Positions 8,219 to 15,477 of a stretch of DNA of 64,000 nt are shown here, piece by piece. The stretch covers positions 19,366 to 83,365 of the forward strand of contig NZ_JAMXBH010000022.1 in assembly GCF_023913735.1 (NCBI RefSeq). The letters are read 5' to 3'. This DNA is from Pseudarthrobacter raffinosi (GTDB lineage: Bacteria > Actinomycetota > Actinomycetes > Actinomycetales > Micrococcaceae). Below the pieces are notes generated by a model. It was not told where the DNA came from. It did not search any database and saw only the letters and a program-made list of their open reading frames with translations. How positions within the stretch are numbered: the first letter of the stretch is position 1; the number at the start of each line of letters is the position of its first letter. Both the position numbers and the translations under genes were made by a program.

Positions 8219-8958
8219 TACGGGGCCAGCGTGAAGAACGAGGAAGTGCCCGTGGAAGCCACAGAGTGCAGCAGGGTTCCCTGTGACGGGTTCAGCGCGC
8301 CGATCATCATGCCGTTGCCAACGTAAATGCCAACGTGGGCGCCGCCGTTCTGCATGACCAGGTCACCGGGAGACGGTGTGGACGTGGGCGTCATGGCAGT
8401 CCACGCATTGACGCGGGGAATGCTGATGCCGGCCTGGGCGTAGACCCACTGGGTGAAGCCCGAGCAGTCCCAGCCGTTGGGAGTGGTGCCGCCCCATACG
8501 TACGGGCGGCCGATGCCGGTGTAGGCGATAGCTGCCAGGCCCGATCCTGCCGCAGAGGAAACCTTGTCCGCGAGCTTGGAGGCCGCGGCCTCGGTTGCGG
8601 CAGCACCCTGAGCCCCGGTTTCGGAGGCCGTGGACTGCGCACGGACCGTCTCAACCTTCGGTGCCGGCGTGGTCTTGATCACGGGGCGCTCGAAGGAAAC
8701 GGTAGCCGTGGGCGCCGCTGTTACGGCAAGTGCCGTCTGCGCGGAACCGGACTCGGTGGAGGCGGAAACGCCGGCGGTGGTATCCGCGGCGTTGGCCGGA
8801 AGCCCCATGCTCAGGATCAGACCTGATGCAGCTGCGATAACAGCAGCCTGGCGACCTACGGTCCCGGCATTGGCACTGACGGCCTTGGACACCGAGCCCA
8901 AGGGGTTAGTGCGAACCGGTTGTGCGCGGTGACGCGCAGAACTATGGCGTGAAGACAC
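8218..8958 (-). CDS. Secreted NlpC/P60 endopeptidase under a c-di-AMP-type leader
   Basis: Cell-wall endopeptidase of 246 residues. The start is GTG 8958 (MSSRHSSARHRAQPV), with GGGAGAGG 8 bases upstream; this matches the N-terminus of the paralogue at 7289-8035. A signal-like stretch (AAVIAAASGLILSMGLPANAA) is followed by a linker and the catalytic domain: Cys in GWDCSGFTQWVYAQAG and His in GAHVGIYVGNG. Between the promoter region and the start lies a c-di-AMP-type riboswitch (8975-9152). Upstream on the same strand is an M23 hydrolase with the same kind of leader. Confidence 0.93.
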   Translation of the reverse strand: MSSRHSSARHRAQPVRTNPLGSVSKAVSANAGTVGRQAAVIAAASGLILSMGLPANAADTTAGVSASTESGSAQTALAVTAAPTATVSFERPVIKTTPAPKVETVRAQSTASETGAQGAAATEAAASKLADKVSSAAGSGLAAIAYTGIGRPYVWGGTTPNGWDCSGFTQWVYAQAGISIPRVNAWTAMTPTSTPSPGDLVMQNGGAHVGIYVGNGMMIGALNPSQGTLLHSVASTGTSSFFTLAP

Positions 8959-8974
8959 GAAGGTAGCCTCTCCC

Positions 8975-9152
8975 AATGCCTGCGAGGTGAGCTGTCGGAT
9001 TCGGATGGGAGTCACCCGGCCGCGCTGCTTCACAGTGGAAGCTTTGCGACTTAACCCCAAGGCCTTCAGAATCGAAGACCAAAATTGGTTCCCCCGCCCC
9101 TGCCAGACGATGTCATGCGAACGGACCTTGAGCGGTGGCAGAGCTAGGCAAT
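8975..9152 (-). promoter_or_regulatory. c-di-AMP riboswitch (ydaO/yuaA type), copy 1
   Basis: The leader shows the conserved blocks of this class in order: AGCTCTGCC, GGCGGGGGAACC, TTGGGGTTAAGTC, and the 3' block CCGACAGCTCACCTCGCAGG. The outer helix TGCCT/AGGCA closes the element, and the ribosome site follows at once. Known members switch off cell-wall hydrolase genes when c-di-AMP is high. It precedes the NlpC/P60 gene 8218-8958. No covariance-model search was run. Confidence 0.88.
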
Positions 9153-9163
9153 CCACTCAAGAA

Positions 9164-9186
9164 CGTCAACTTCGGAAAAGTTGACG
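9164..9186 (-). terminator. Perfect 9-bp hairpin after the M23 gene
   Basis: CGTCAACTT pairs with AAGTTGACG around a 5-base loop, followed on the minus strand by TTCTT. It lies about 87 bases past the M23 stop and just before the next riboswitch, so it may insulate the two genes. It could instead belong to the leader. Confidence 0.5.
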
Positions 9187-9272
9187 CGCTTTAGACGTTA
9201 CAGGAGTTCCGAGCCAATGTCACATTCAGGTCACGGCACGTCACTGCGATTCGAGAGTTGGCCATCATTTGG

Positions 9273-10097
9273 TCAGAGCCAGCCCGTGGGGTCAACGACT
9301 TCGCCATTGACCTGGACCTCGAAGTGGAGGTGGCAGCCCGTGGACGCGCCCGTGGTGCCGCTCAGGGCAACCAAATCGCCGCGGCTGACCGTCTGGCCTA
9401 CCTTGACGCTGGCGGAGGAGAGGTGGTTGTAGGTGGTTTCAAGGCCATTGCCGTGATCCACCACAACGCGGTTCCCGCCGCCGTACTGGTGCCAGCCGGC
9501 GAAGGTCACGGTGCCGCTGGCGGCAGCCAGGACAGAGGTTCCGCACTGTGCCACGAAGTCCTGGCCACGGTGGAAATCGCCGGAGCCGCCGGTAATGGGG
9601 CTGACCCGGAATCCGAACGGAGAGACTGTAACCAGCTGGGCTAGCGGCGAGCCGAGGCTTCCGGCAGAGGCCGCACGGGTAATGGATCCCGCGGACTGTG
9701 CGCTCAGCAGCTGCTTCAGTTTGCCGTCGGGATCACCCTGGGTAACCACGGACGAGCGGCTGAAATCAATTTGGGCGGCGGCTTCGGCGGTAACTTCGGG
9801 CTGCGGAGCAGCGGAAACGGCCGATGCGGCCTGGCCGGGTGCCGGAGTGGCCATCACGGGGCCGGTCACAGGAACCGTCACGGTAAGTGCTAGGCCTGTT
9901 GCTGCCAAGGCGATGCCGGCCTTCTGGCCGAGGCCACTGGCGGCGGCGAAATCCGTCATCTGCCGGAAGGGTCCCCGGCGGCGGCGGGCGTCCCGCTGTG
10001 GGTCGCGGGGCCTCTCCGCGGTAAAATCCTCGGCCACTCTGGGCGCCGAGGCGGGACCCACCGCGCGACGGCGGCCCCTGGAGTATTGCGTGGTCAA
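9273..10097 (-). CDS. Secreted M23 (LytM-type) peptidoglycan endopeptidase
   Basis: Zinc metallopeptidase of 274 residues that should cut peptide cross-links in the wall. The start is TTG 10097 with AGAGAGG upstream; longer reading frames run into the riboswitch. A basic N-region (RGRRRAVG, RRRRGPF) precedes a hydrophobic export segment near residues 55-80. The C-terminal M23 domain has HRGQDFVAQCG, the beta-strand AGWHQYGGGNRVVVDHG and HLHFEVQVNGEVVDP, which carry the zinc ligands and catalytic His. It is controlled by its own c-di-AMP-type leader. Confidence 0.93.
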   Translation of the reverse strand: MTTQYSRGRRRAVGPASAPRVAEDFTAERPRDPQRDARRRRGPFRQMTDFAAASGLGQKAGIALAATGLALTVTVPVTGPVMATPAPGQAASAVSAAPQPEVTAEAAAQIDFSRSSVVTQGDPDGKLKQLLSAQSAGSITRAASAGSLGSPLAQLVTVSPFGFRVSPITGGSGDFHRGQDFVAQCGTSVLAAASGTVTFAGWHQYGGGNRVVVDHGNGLETTYNHLSSASVKVGQTVSRGDLVALSGTTGASTGCHLHFEVQVNGEVVDPTGWL

Positions 10098-10114
10098 GAA
10101 TGTTCCTCTCTGGA

Positions 10115-10337
10115 TAGCCTGCGAAGTTAGCTGTCGGATTCGGGTCAGAGAGTTCAAAGACCCGGTCCGCCGTGACAAGCACTTGGCGCAGAGATATCCC
10201 GTGAGGATCCTTCGCTGGAAGAGGCTTGCTGCTGACGGACTTCACCCCAAGGCAGTCTTACGACTGCCGGTTGTGGTTCCCCCGCCTCTGCCAGTTGGTG
10301 ACTAATGCACCTGATCCGCTGGCAGAGCTCGGCTCCG
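10115..10337 (-). promoter_or_regulatory. c-di-AMP riboswitch (ydaO/yuaA type), copy 2
   Basis: Same block order as copy 1: GAGCTCTGCC, GGCGGGGGAACCAC, TTGGGGTGAAGTCC and the 3' block CCGACAGCTAACTTCGCAGG. The outer helix is AGCC/GGCT here against TGCCT/AGGCA in copy 1, a compensatory difference that supports a real RNA fold. It lies directly upstream of the M23 gene. Confidence 0.9.
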
Positions 10338-10472
10338 GATCAGGTAACGCTTTTGTATCGACGCTGAGTTACAACTATAGGTGATTAACTTGGACAGTAA
10401 CAATTCCGTTATCTTTGCGGAACCTGGGTCACTGCGCTATGGCGCGGCCCCACACGGCGGACCGCCGTCCCG

Positions 10473-11168
10473 TCAGCGGACGGAAACGAAGACGTGGGAT
10501 GCCACTTCCGGGGGCAGCTCGAGCGCCCCTTCGATTCCCGGAACCCGCACGGAAATGTACTCCCCCACGCGCTCCAAGGACACCGAGGCACCGGGCCTGA
10601 TCCCGCCTTCGTCCAGCTGGACCAGCAGCTCAGGTTCCACCTGGATGGGTTCAGCCAGCCGGCTGACCGTCACGTTCGACGCCGGCCCGTAGCCCTGCAT
10701 CGCATCAAGGAGATTAATCACACCGGCGTCGGGCAGCGCAGGCGCGGGTCCGCCCAGGGCAGCCAGTCCGGGGATGGGGTTGCCGTATGGAGACTCGGTG
10801 GGGTGGTTAAGTAACTCGTAGATGCGCTGCTCAACGCGTTCACTCATCACGTGTTCCCAGCGGCACGCTTCATCGTGGACATAGGCCCAGTCCAGGCCAA
10901 TCACATCCGCCAGGAGCCGTTCCGCGAGCCTGTGCTTGCGCATCACTTCCGTAGCGCGTTTCCGCCCGGCTTCCGTGAGCTCCAGGTGACGGTCTCCGGA
11001 GACCACGACCAGTCCGTCCCGTTCCATTCGGCCGATGGTTTGGGACACCGTGGGTCCGGAATGCCGCAGCCGTTCGGCGATGCGTGCGCGAAGAGCAACG
11101 ATGTTCTCTTCTTCAAGCTCCAAAATGGTCCGAAGATACATCTCCGTAGTATCGATCAGATCCGTCAT
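10473..11168 (-). CDS. DtxR/IdeR-family iron-dependent repressor
   Basis: Fe(II)-dependent DNA-binding regulator of 231 residues, normal for IdeR. The winged-helix domain contains GPTVSQTIGRMERDGLVVV as the recognition region. The dimerisation and metal segment follows (LAERLLADVIGLDWAYVHDEACRWEHVMSE), with the usual Glu, Cys and His ligands, then HPTESPYGNPIPG. The last 90 residues form the SH3-like domain. GAGGAG lies 9 bases before the ATG at 11168. A target-type iron box occurs at 30404-30422. It diverges from serC. Confidence 0.94.
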   Translation of the reverse strand: MTDLIDTTEMYLRTILELEEENIVALRARIAERLRHSGPTVSQTIGRMERDGLVVVSGDRHLELTEAGRKRATEVMRKHRLAERLLADVIGLDWAYVHDEACRWEHVMSERVEQRIYELLNHPTESPYGNPIPGLAALGGPAPALPDAGVINLLDAMQGYGPASNVTVSRLAEPIQVEPELLVQLDEGGIRPGASVSLERVGEYISVRVPGIEGALELPPEVASHVFVSVR

Positions 11169-11445
11169 CCAGCTCAGCTCCTCGAGCGCAGTACCTTGCG
11201 TTGTCCCACCGTATCGCGTCCCGCTCAGCGGCGAGGTCCGCTAAAAAGCTTAGCCTATTTTGAATTTGTCTGGATAATGCCCGGGCGGGGACAAACGGTC
11301 TCATTGGCCGGACTATGACGGCCCCGGTTCCCCGCCCAATCGAGGGTTCAGGCAGAATAAAAGAGGTCCTTATGCAGTCACCGCCGACTACCGGCCACCC
11401 CACCGCCCGGACGTGAGCCACGTCCATGCCGAAATTGGAGCCCCC

Positions 11446-12576
11446 GTGAGCGAAACCAGCATCACTATTCCCGCCGACCTCCTGCCAAAGGATGGACGGT
11501 TCGGCGCAGGACCCTCCAAGGTCAGGCCGGAGCAGCTCGAAGCGCTCTCAGCGGCGTCCAAGACCATCCTGGGCACCTCCCACCGCCAGGCTCCGGTCAA
11601 GAACCTCGTGGGCTCCGTCCGTGAAGGCCTCAGCCAGTTCTTCCGCGCCCCCGAAGGCTACGAAGTGGTCCTCGGCGTCGGCGGCTCCACCGCTTTCTGG
11701 GACGTCGCCAGCTTCGGCCTGGCGGAAAAGAAGGCCCAGCACCTGTCCTTCGGCGAGTTCGGCTCCAAATTCGCCTCAGCCACCAACAAGGCCCCGTTCC
11801 TGGACGCCTCCTCCATCATCAAGTCCGAGCCCGGCACGCGCCCGGTATCGGCCGCCGAGGCTGGCGTGGATGTCTATGCCTGGCCGCAGAACGAAACCTC
11901 CACGGGTGTCGCGGCTCCGGTCAAGCGCGTCGCGGGCGCCGACGCCGGTTCCCTGGTCCTGGTGGACGCCACCTCCGCAGCCGGGGGCCTGGACGTGGAC
12001 GTCTCCGAGGCCGATGTCTACTACTTCGCCCCGCAGAAAAACTTCGCGTCCGACGGCGGCCTGTGGCTGGGGCTCTTCTCCCCCGCCGCGCTGGAACGCG
12101 CCGCCCGGGTCAAGGCCAGTGGTCGCTGGATCCCCGATTTCCTGGACCTCCAGACCGCCATTGACAACTCCAAGCTGAACCAGACGTACAACACGCCGTC
12201 GCTCTCCACCCTGGTGACCCTCGACGCGCAGGTGCAGTGGCTGAACGCCAACGGCGGCCTGGACTTCGCGTCCGCCCGCACCGCTGACTCCGCCGGCCGG
12301 ATCTACTCCTGGGCCGAGGCCTCCGAGTACGCCACGCCTTTCGTGGCCAAGGCGGAGGACCGTTCCAACGTCATCGCCACCATCGACTTCGACGACTCGA
12401 TCGACGCCGCCGCGATCGCCAAGGTGCTCCGCGCCAACGGGGTCGTGGACACCGAGCCGTACCGCAAGCTGGGCCGCAACCAGCTCCGGATCGCCACGTT
12501 TGTTGCCATCGAGCCGGCTGACGTCTCCGCGCTGCTGGCAAGCATCGACTATGTGGTGGGCGAGCTGCGCAAGTAG
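11446..12576 (+). CDS. serC: Phosphoserine aminotransferase SerC
   Basis: PLP enzyme of serine synthesis that converts 3-phosphohydroxypyruvate to phosphoserine. The 376-residue protein is of the mycobacterial-type subgroup: FGAGPSKVRPEQLEAL at the N-terminus, GGSTAFWD, QNETSTGV, VDATSAAGG, and the PLP Lys in FAPQKNFASDGG. I chose the GTG at 11446 because GGAG lies 5 bases upstream; an in-frame GTG at 11413 has no ribosome site. A long palindrome follows the gene. Confidence 0.95.
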   Translation: MSETSITIPADLLPKDGRFGAGPSKVRPEQLEALSAASKTILGTSHRQAPVKNLVGSVREGLSQFFRAPEGYEVVLGVGGSTAFWDVASFGLAEKKAQHLSFGEFGSKFASATNKAPFLDASSIIKSEPGTRPVSAAEAGVDVYAWPQNETSTGVAAPVKRVAGADAGSLVLVDATSAAGGLDVDVSEADVYYFAPQKNFASDGGLWLGLFSPAALERAARVKASGRWIPDFLDLQTAIDNSKLNQTYNTPSLSTLVTLDAQVQWLNANGGLDFASARTADSAGRIYSWAEASEYATPFVAKAEDRSNVIATIDFDDSIDAAAIAKVLRANGVVDTEPYRKLGRNQLRIATFVAIEPADVSALLASIDYVVGELRK

Positions 12577-12583
12577 CGCACCC

Positions 12584-12637
12584 GCGCGAACGGACACTTG
12601 GGGCCCAGGAACCAGGGCCCCAAGTGTCCGTTCGCGC
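12584..12637. terminator. Very long perfect inverted repeat between convergent genes
   Basis: Two 23-base arms (12584-12606 and 12615-12637) match perfectly around an 8-base loop; the arm begins GCGCGAACGGACACTTG. It lies between serC and the convergent MFS gene, 8 and 22 bases from their stops. There is no U-run. A bidirectional terminator is the simplest reading, but the arm is far longer than termination needs. Confidence 0.7.
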
Positions 12638-12659
12638 TGTCTTGTGGTGACGCCGGTTG

Positions 12660-13994
12660 TCAGCGTCCGACGGCGTCGTCCGGGTTTTCGTCCCGGGCGG
12701 CGCCGTTTGCGTTGTCCCCCGGTTGTTGGACGCCCAGGTGGGAGACGACGCCGAAGTACCGGAGGCCGCAGGCCCGCCGGTTGAAGGTGAGCCGGAGCCG
12801 CTGGGCGCGGATGATCCAGATCATTCCGATCACGGCGGCGATGATCCCGGAGGCGGCCGCGACGGAAAGCGACCACCGGGGGCCGGCGACGTTGGCCACC
12901 CATCCCACCAACGGGGCGCCGATGGGTGTGCCGCCCATAAAGATGGCCATATACAGGGCCATGACCCTGCCCCGCATCACGGGATCGGTGGTGGTCTGGA
13001 CGTAGCCGTTGGCACTGGTCATCATGGTGATTGCGAACAGGCCCACCGGCACCAGCGCCACGCCGAACCAGAAGTAGTCCGGGGCAAGCGCGGCCAGTCC
13101 CGAGGTCACCCCAAAGGCGGCCGCGGCGCCGAAGATCATCCGCAAGCGGGGCTTGCCGCGGCCGGCGGAGAGCAGCGCGCCTGCCACGGAACCGATGGCC
13201 ATGATGGAATTCATGAGCCCGAACGCGCTGGCGTCCAGCCCGAATTCCGTGCCCACCATCGCGGCGATAAACAGCACGAAGTTAAGGCCGAGTGTTCCCA
13301 CAATGAACACGGCCACCAGGACCACCACGATGTCCGGCCGGAACCGCACATAGCGCAGCCCCTCCCGGATTCGGCCCTTACCCGGAGCCGCCCGGGGAAG
13401 CTGGCGCAGTGACGCGGCGGGGATCTTCCACAGGCTCAGAAGCATGGCCAGGAACGTGAAGGTGTTGATCAGGAACACCCAGCCGGGACCTACCGCTACG
13501 GTGAGGACGCCGGCCACGGCGGGCCCGATCATCCGGGCGACATTGAACGAGGCGCTGTTCAGGGCCACGGCGTTGGGCAGGTAGTCGTCCCGCACCAGTT
13601 CAGAAACAAAGGTCTGCCGCACCGGGGCATCGAGGGCGGAGACCATGCCCAGCAGCAGGGCGAAGCCGTAGACGTGCCACAGCTGGCCGGCGCCGAGCAC
13701 CACGAGGATGCCCAGGCCGGTGCTCAGGAGGGCCATCATTGACTGGGTGATGATGAGCAGCTGCCGGCGGCTGTACCGGTCCGCCACGAGGCCGGCGACC
13801 GGCGCCAGGAAGAGCTGCGGCCCCAGCTGCAGCGCCATGGTGATGCCCATGGCCCCGGCGTCGTGATCGGTGAGGTGGTCAAACACCAGCCAGTCCTGGG
13901 CCGTCCGCTGCATCCAGGTTCCGATGTTGGAAACCAGCGCGCCGAGGAACCAGATCCGGTAGTTGAGGATGTGCAGGGATTTGAAGGTGGACAT
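12660..13994 (-). CDS. MFS transporter, EntS-like (MFS_3) family
   Basis: Inner-membrane proton-driven exporter of 444 residues with about 12 hydrophobic segments. The N-terminus NYRIWFLGALVSNIGTWMQRTAQDWLV and the loop ADRYSRRQLLI are typical of the EntS/MFS_3 subgroup, which includes enterobactin exporters. The substrate cannot be told from sequence. A hydrophilic tail of about 50 residues follows the last segment. It is convergent with serC, and the DUF3027 gene lies just upstream. Confidence 0.88.
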   Translation of the reverse strand: MSTFKSLHILNYRIWFLGALVSNIGTWMQRTAQDWLVFDHLTDHDAGAMGITMALQLGPQLFLAPVAGLVADRYSRRQLLIITQSMMALLSTGLGILVVLGAGQLWHVYGFALLLGMVSALDAPVRQTFVSELVRDDYLPNAVALNSASFNVARMIGPAVAGVLTVAVGPGWVFLINTFTFLAMLLSLWKIPAASLRQLPRAAPGKGRIREGLRYVRFRPDIVVVLVAVFIVGTLGLNFVLFIAAMVGTEFGLDASAFGLMNSIMAIGSVAGALLSAGRGKPRLRMIFGAAAAFGVTSGLAALAPDYFWFGVALVPVGLFAITMMTSANGYVQTTTDPVMRGRVMALYMAIFMGGTPIGAPLVGWVANVAGPRWSLSVAAASGIIAAVIGMIWIIRAQRLRLTFNRRACGLRYFGVVSHLGVQQPGDNANGAARDENPDDAVGR

Positions 13995-14039
13995 CAGTGC
14001 CGGCCTTCTTGGTTCTCAACCCTGCGCATTGGCAACTGC

Positions 14040-14594
14040 TTAGTCAGCCTCGCCGGCGGGGTCGTCGCCTTCGTCGACTTCGGAGTCTTCGTCCCGGTCC
14101 TCGGACCCGGGAGTCTCAGCCTCGGCGTGCGATGCGTCCGGCTCCGCAGCGGAAGCCTCGGCAGTGCGCGGTTCCTCTTCCTCTGCGGCCTGTGCGTCCT
14201 CGGGGCGGACGCGCTCGGCCCACGGCACCCATTCCGGGGAGAGGATGGAGTCCTCCGACGGCAGGAGGCCAAGCTCGCTGACCGTGACCACCTTGGAGCG
14301 GGAGTTCCTGGTCAGGACCGCGTACCACTGCCAGCCGTGGTAGCCGGCCATTCTTGATTCGAAGAGGTGGGTGACCAGGCGGTCGCCCTCACTTTTGGCA
14401 GCCAGGTGCGCACCGATGTCCGACGCCGCCGCGATGCCTTCGATGGCGGTTCGCGCCTCGCCAACGGCAGCGGCGAGGAAGGCATCCGGCTTTCCGGTAC
14501 GCCACACGGGCACGCCGGCGCGGCGCTTGGCCTCGGCTTTGGCGCCTACGTTCTCCGCTGTTGTGGTGTCCGGCTGTTCAGCTTCCGCGTTCAT
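14040..14594 (-). CDS. DUF3027 protein
   Basis: Acidic protein of 184 residues, actinobacterial DUF3027 family, function unknown. The conserved part runs from AFLAAAVGEARTAIEG to PEWVPWAERVRPED and includes GYHGWQWYAVLTRNSRSKVVTVSELGL (quoted only in part as a family signature). The last 45 residues are very Glu/Asp/Ala-rich and probably disordered. I took the ATG at 14594; a TTG two codons earlier is possible. It starts 10 bases after the cold-shock gene stop and is probably cotranscribed with it. Confidence 0.85.
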   Translation of the reverse strand: MNAEAEQPDTTTAENVGAKAEAKRRAGVPVWRTGKPDAFLAAAVGEARTAIEGIAAASDIGAHLAAKSEGDRLVTHLFESRMAGYHGWQWYAVLTRNSRSKVVTVSELGLLPSEDSILSPEWVPWAERVRPEDAQAAEEEEPRTAEASAAEPDASHAEAETPGSEDRDEDSEVDEGDDPAGEAD

Positions 14595-14603
14595 GGCCAA
14601 GAC

Positions 14604-15023
14604 CTAAACGTCCAGCTCGTCGGCAACCTTACGCAGGGCAGCCGCGATGGCTTTGCCCTTGTTGCCTTCCGGGTACTTGCCCGCGGACAGGGTTCCGGAG
14701 AGGTTGTCCAGCACGCTGACCAGGTCCTGGACCAGCGGCGCGAGGTCCCGGGCGCTGGGCCGCTTGGCCTTGGCGATGGACGGCGTCTTGTCCAGGACGC
14801 GCAGGCCCAGGGCCTGTGCACCCTTGCGGCCGTCGGCAACGCCGAACTCAACCCGGGTGCCGGCCTTCAGTTCCGTGATGCCTTCGGGCAGCGATGATTT
14901 GGGCAGGAAGACTTCCTGGCCGTCCTCGCCTGCGAGGAATCCGAAACCTTTTTCCTTGTCATACCACTTGACCTTGCCGGTAGGCACGTAATCAACCTTC
15001 TTCGTTCTGACGTCTTCTGACAC
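14604..15023 (-). CDS. Cold-shock-domain protein with C-terminal extension
   Basis: RNA/DNA-binding protein of 139 residues. Residues 14-75 form the cold-shock domain, with RNP1 as KGFGFLAG and RNP2 as QEVFLPKSSL; RNP2 is divergent compared with the usual VFVH. About 60 extra residues follow (RDLAPLVQDLVSVLDNLSG), predicted helical. The start is a GTG at 15023. The order cold-shock gene, DUF3027, MFS and serC resembles a conserved actinobacterial block. Confidence 0.9.
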   Translation of the reverse strand: MSEDVRTKKVDYVPTGKVKWYDKEKGFGFLAGEDGQEVFLPKSSLPEGITELKAGTRVEFGVADGRKGAQALGLRVLDKTPSIAKAKRPSARDLAPLVQDLVSVLDNLSGTLSAGKYPEGNKGKAIAAALRKVADELDV

Positions 15024-15233
15024 GGCCGGCAGTCACCGCATCCGCACTGATGTGCGGGTTCAGGGTATGACAGCGACGGACCGTGTTGGTCTGTTCTTCA
15101 AGGTTATCCTGCCGGGGGCCGGAATCCTGCTTTCACGCACCCTTCGTCCTGCCGCCTGCCTGCGGCTGTGTGCCCGCCGCTCACGGCCGCCTGTGGCGCC
15201 ACCACCGGCCGCCCGGCTGTTAGCGTTGCCTGC

Positions 15234-15467
15234 ATGACACCCTCGCGATACCGGCGCCCACTGATGATCTGCGCAGCGGTTGTTGCCATGCTTTCCCTCG
15301 TGGCGGTGGGAGCCGTCATGGCACTGGCCTTCGCAGGCTCCGCTGCTCCGGCCTGGGTCACTGCCACTGCCCTGTACGGGTTGCCTGTGGCGTTCCTGCT
15401 GATGCTTTTCCTGGTGCTGGACAGCGTGGCGGGCCGGCGCCGGGCAGGAAAGTCCGGCGGGCGGTAA
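15234..15467 (+). CDS. Small two-helix membrane protein
   Basis: A 77-residue protein with two hydrophobic segments, near residues 10-35 and 45-65, and a basic C-terminus (RRRAGKSGGR). It ends 10 bases before the helicase-associated gene on the same strand. I do not recognise a family. Start ATG 15234. Confidence 0.6.
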   Translation: MTPSRYRRPLMICAAVVAMLSLVAVGAVMALAFAGSAAPAWVTATALYGLPVAFLLMLFLVLDSVAGRRRAGKSGGR

Positions 15468-15477
15468 CGTTGGACTG

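Noticed and set aside
9220..9245. GTGAC direct repeat with 5-base spacing upstream of the NlpC/P60 leader, resembling an MtrA site
   Set aside because: Too short and degenerate to assign without a matrix score; no copy was clear before the M23 leader.
10453..10467. ACGGCGG/CCGCCGT palindrome after the IdeR-type gene
   Set aside because: Only 7 bp with no U-run, and in GC-rich DNA this is close to chance.
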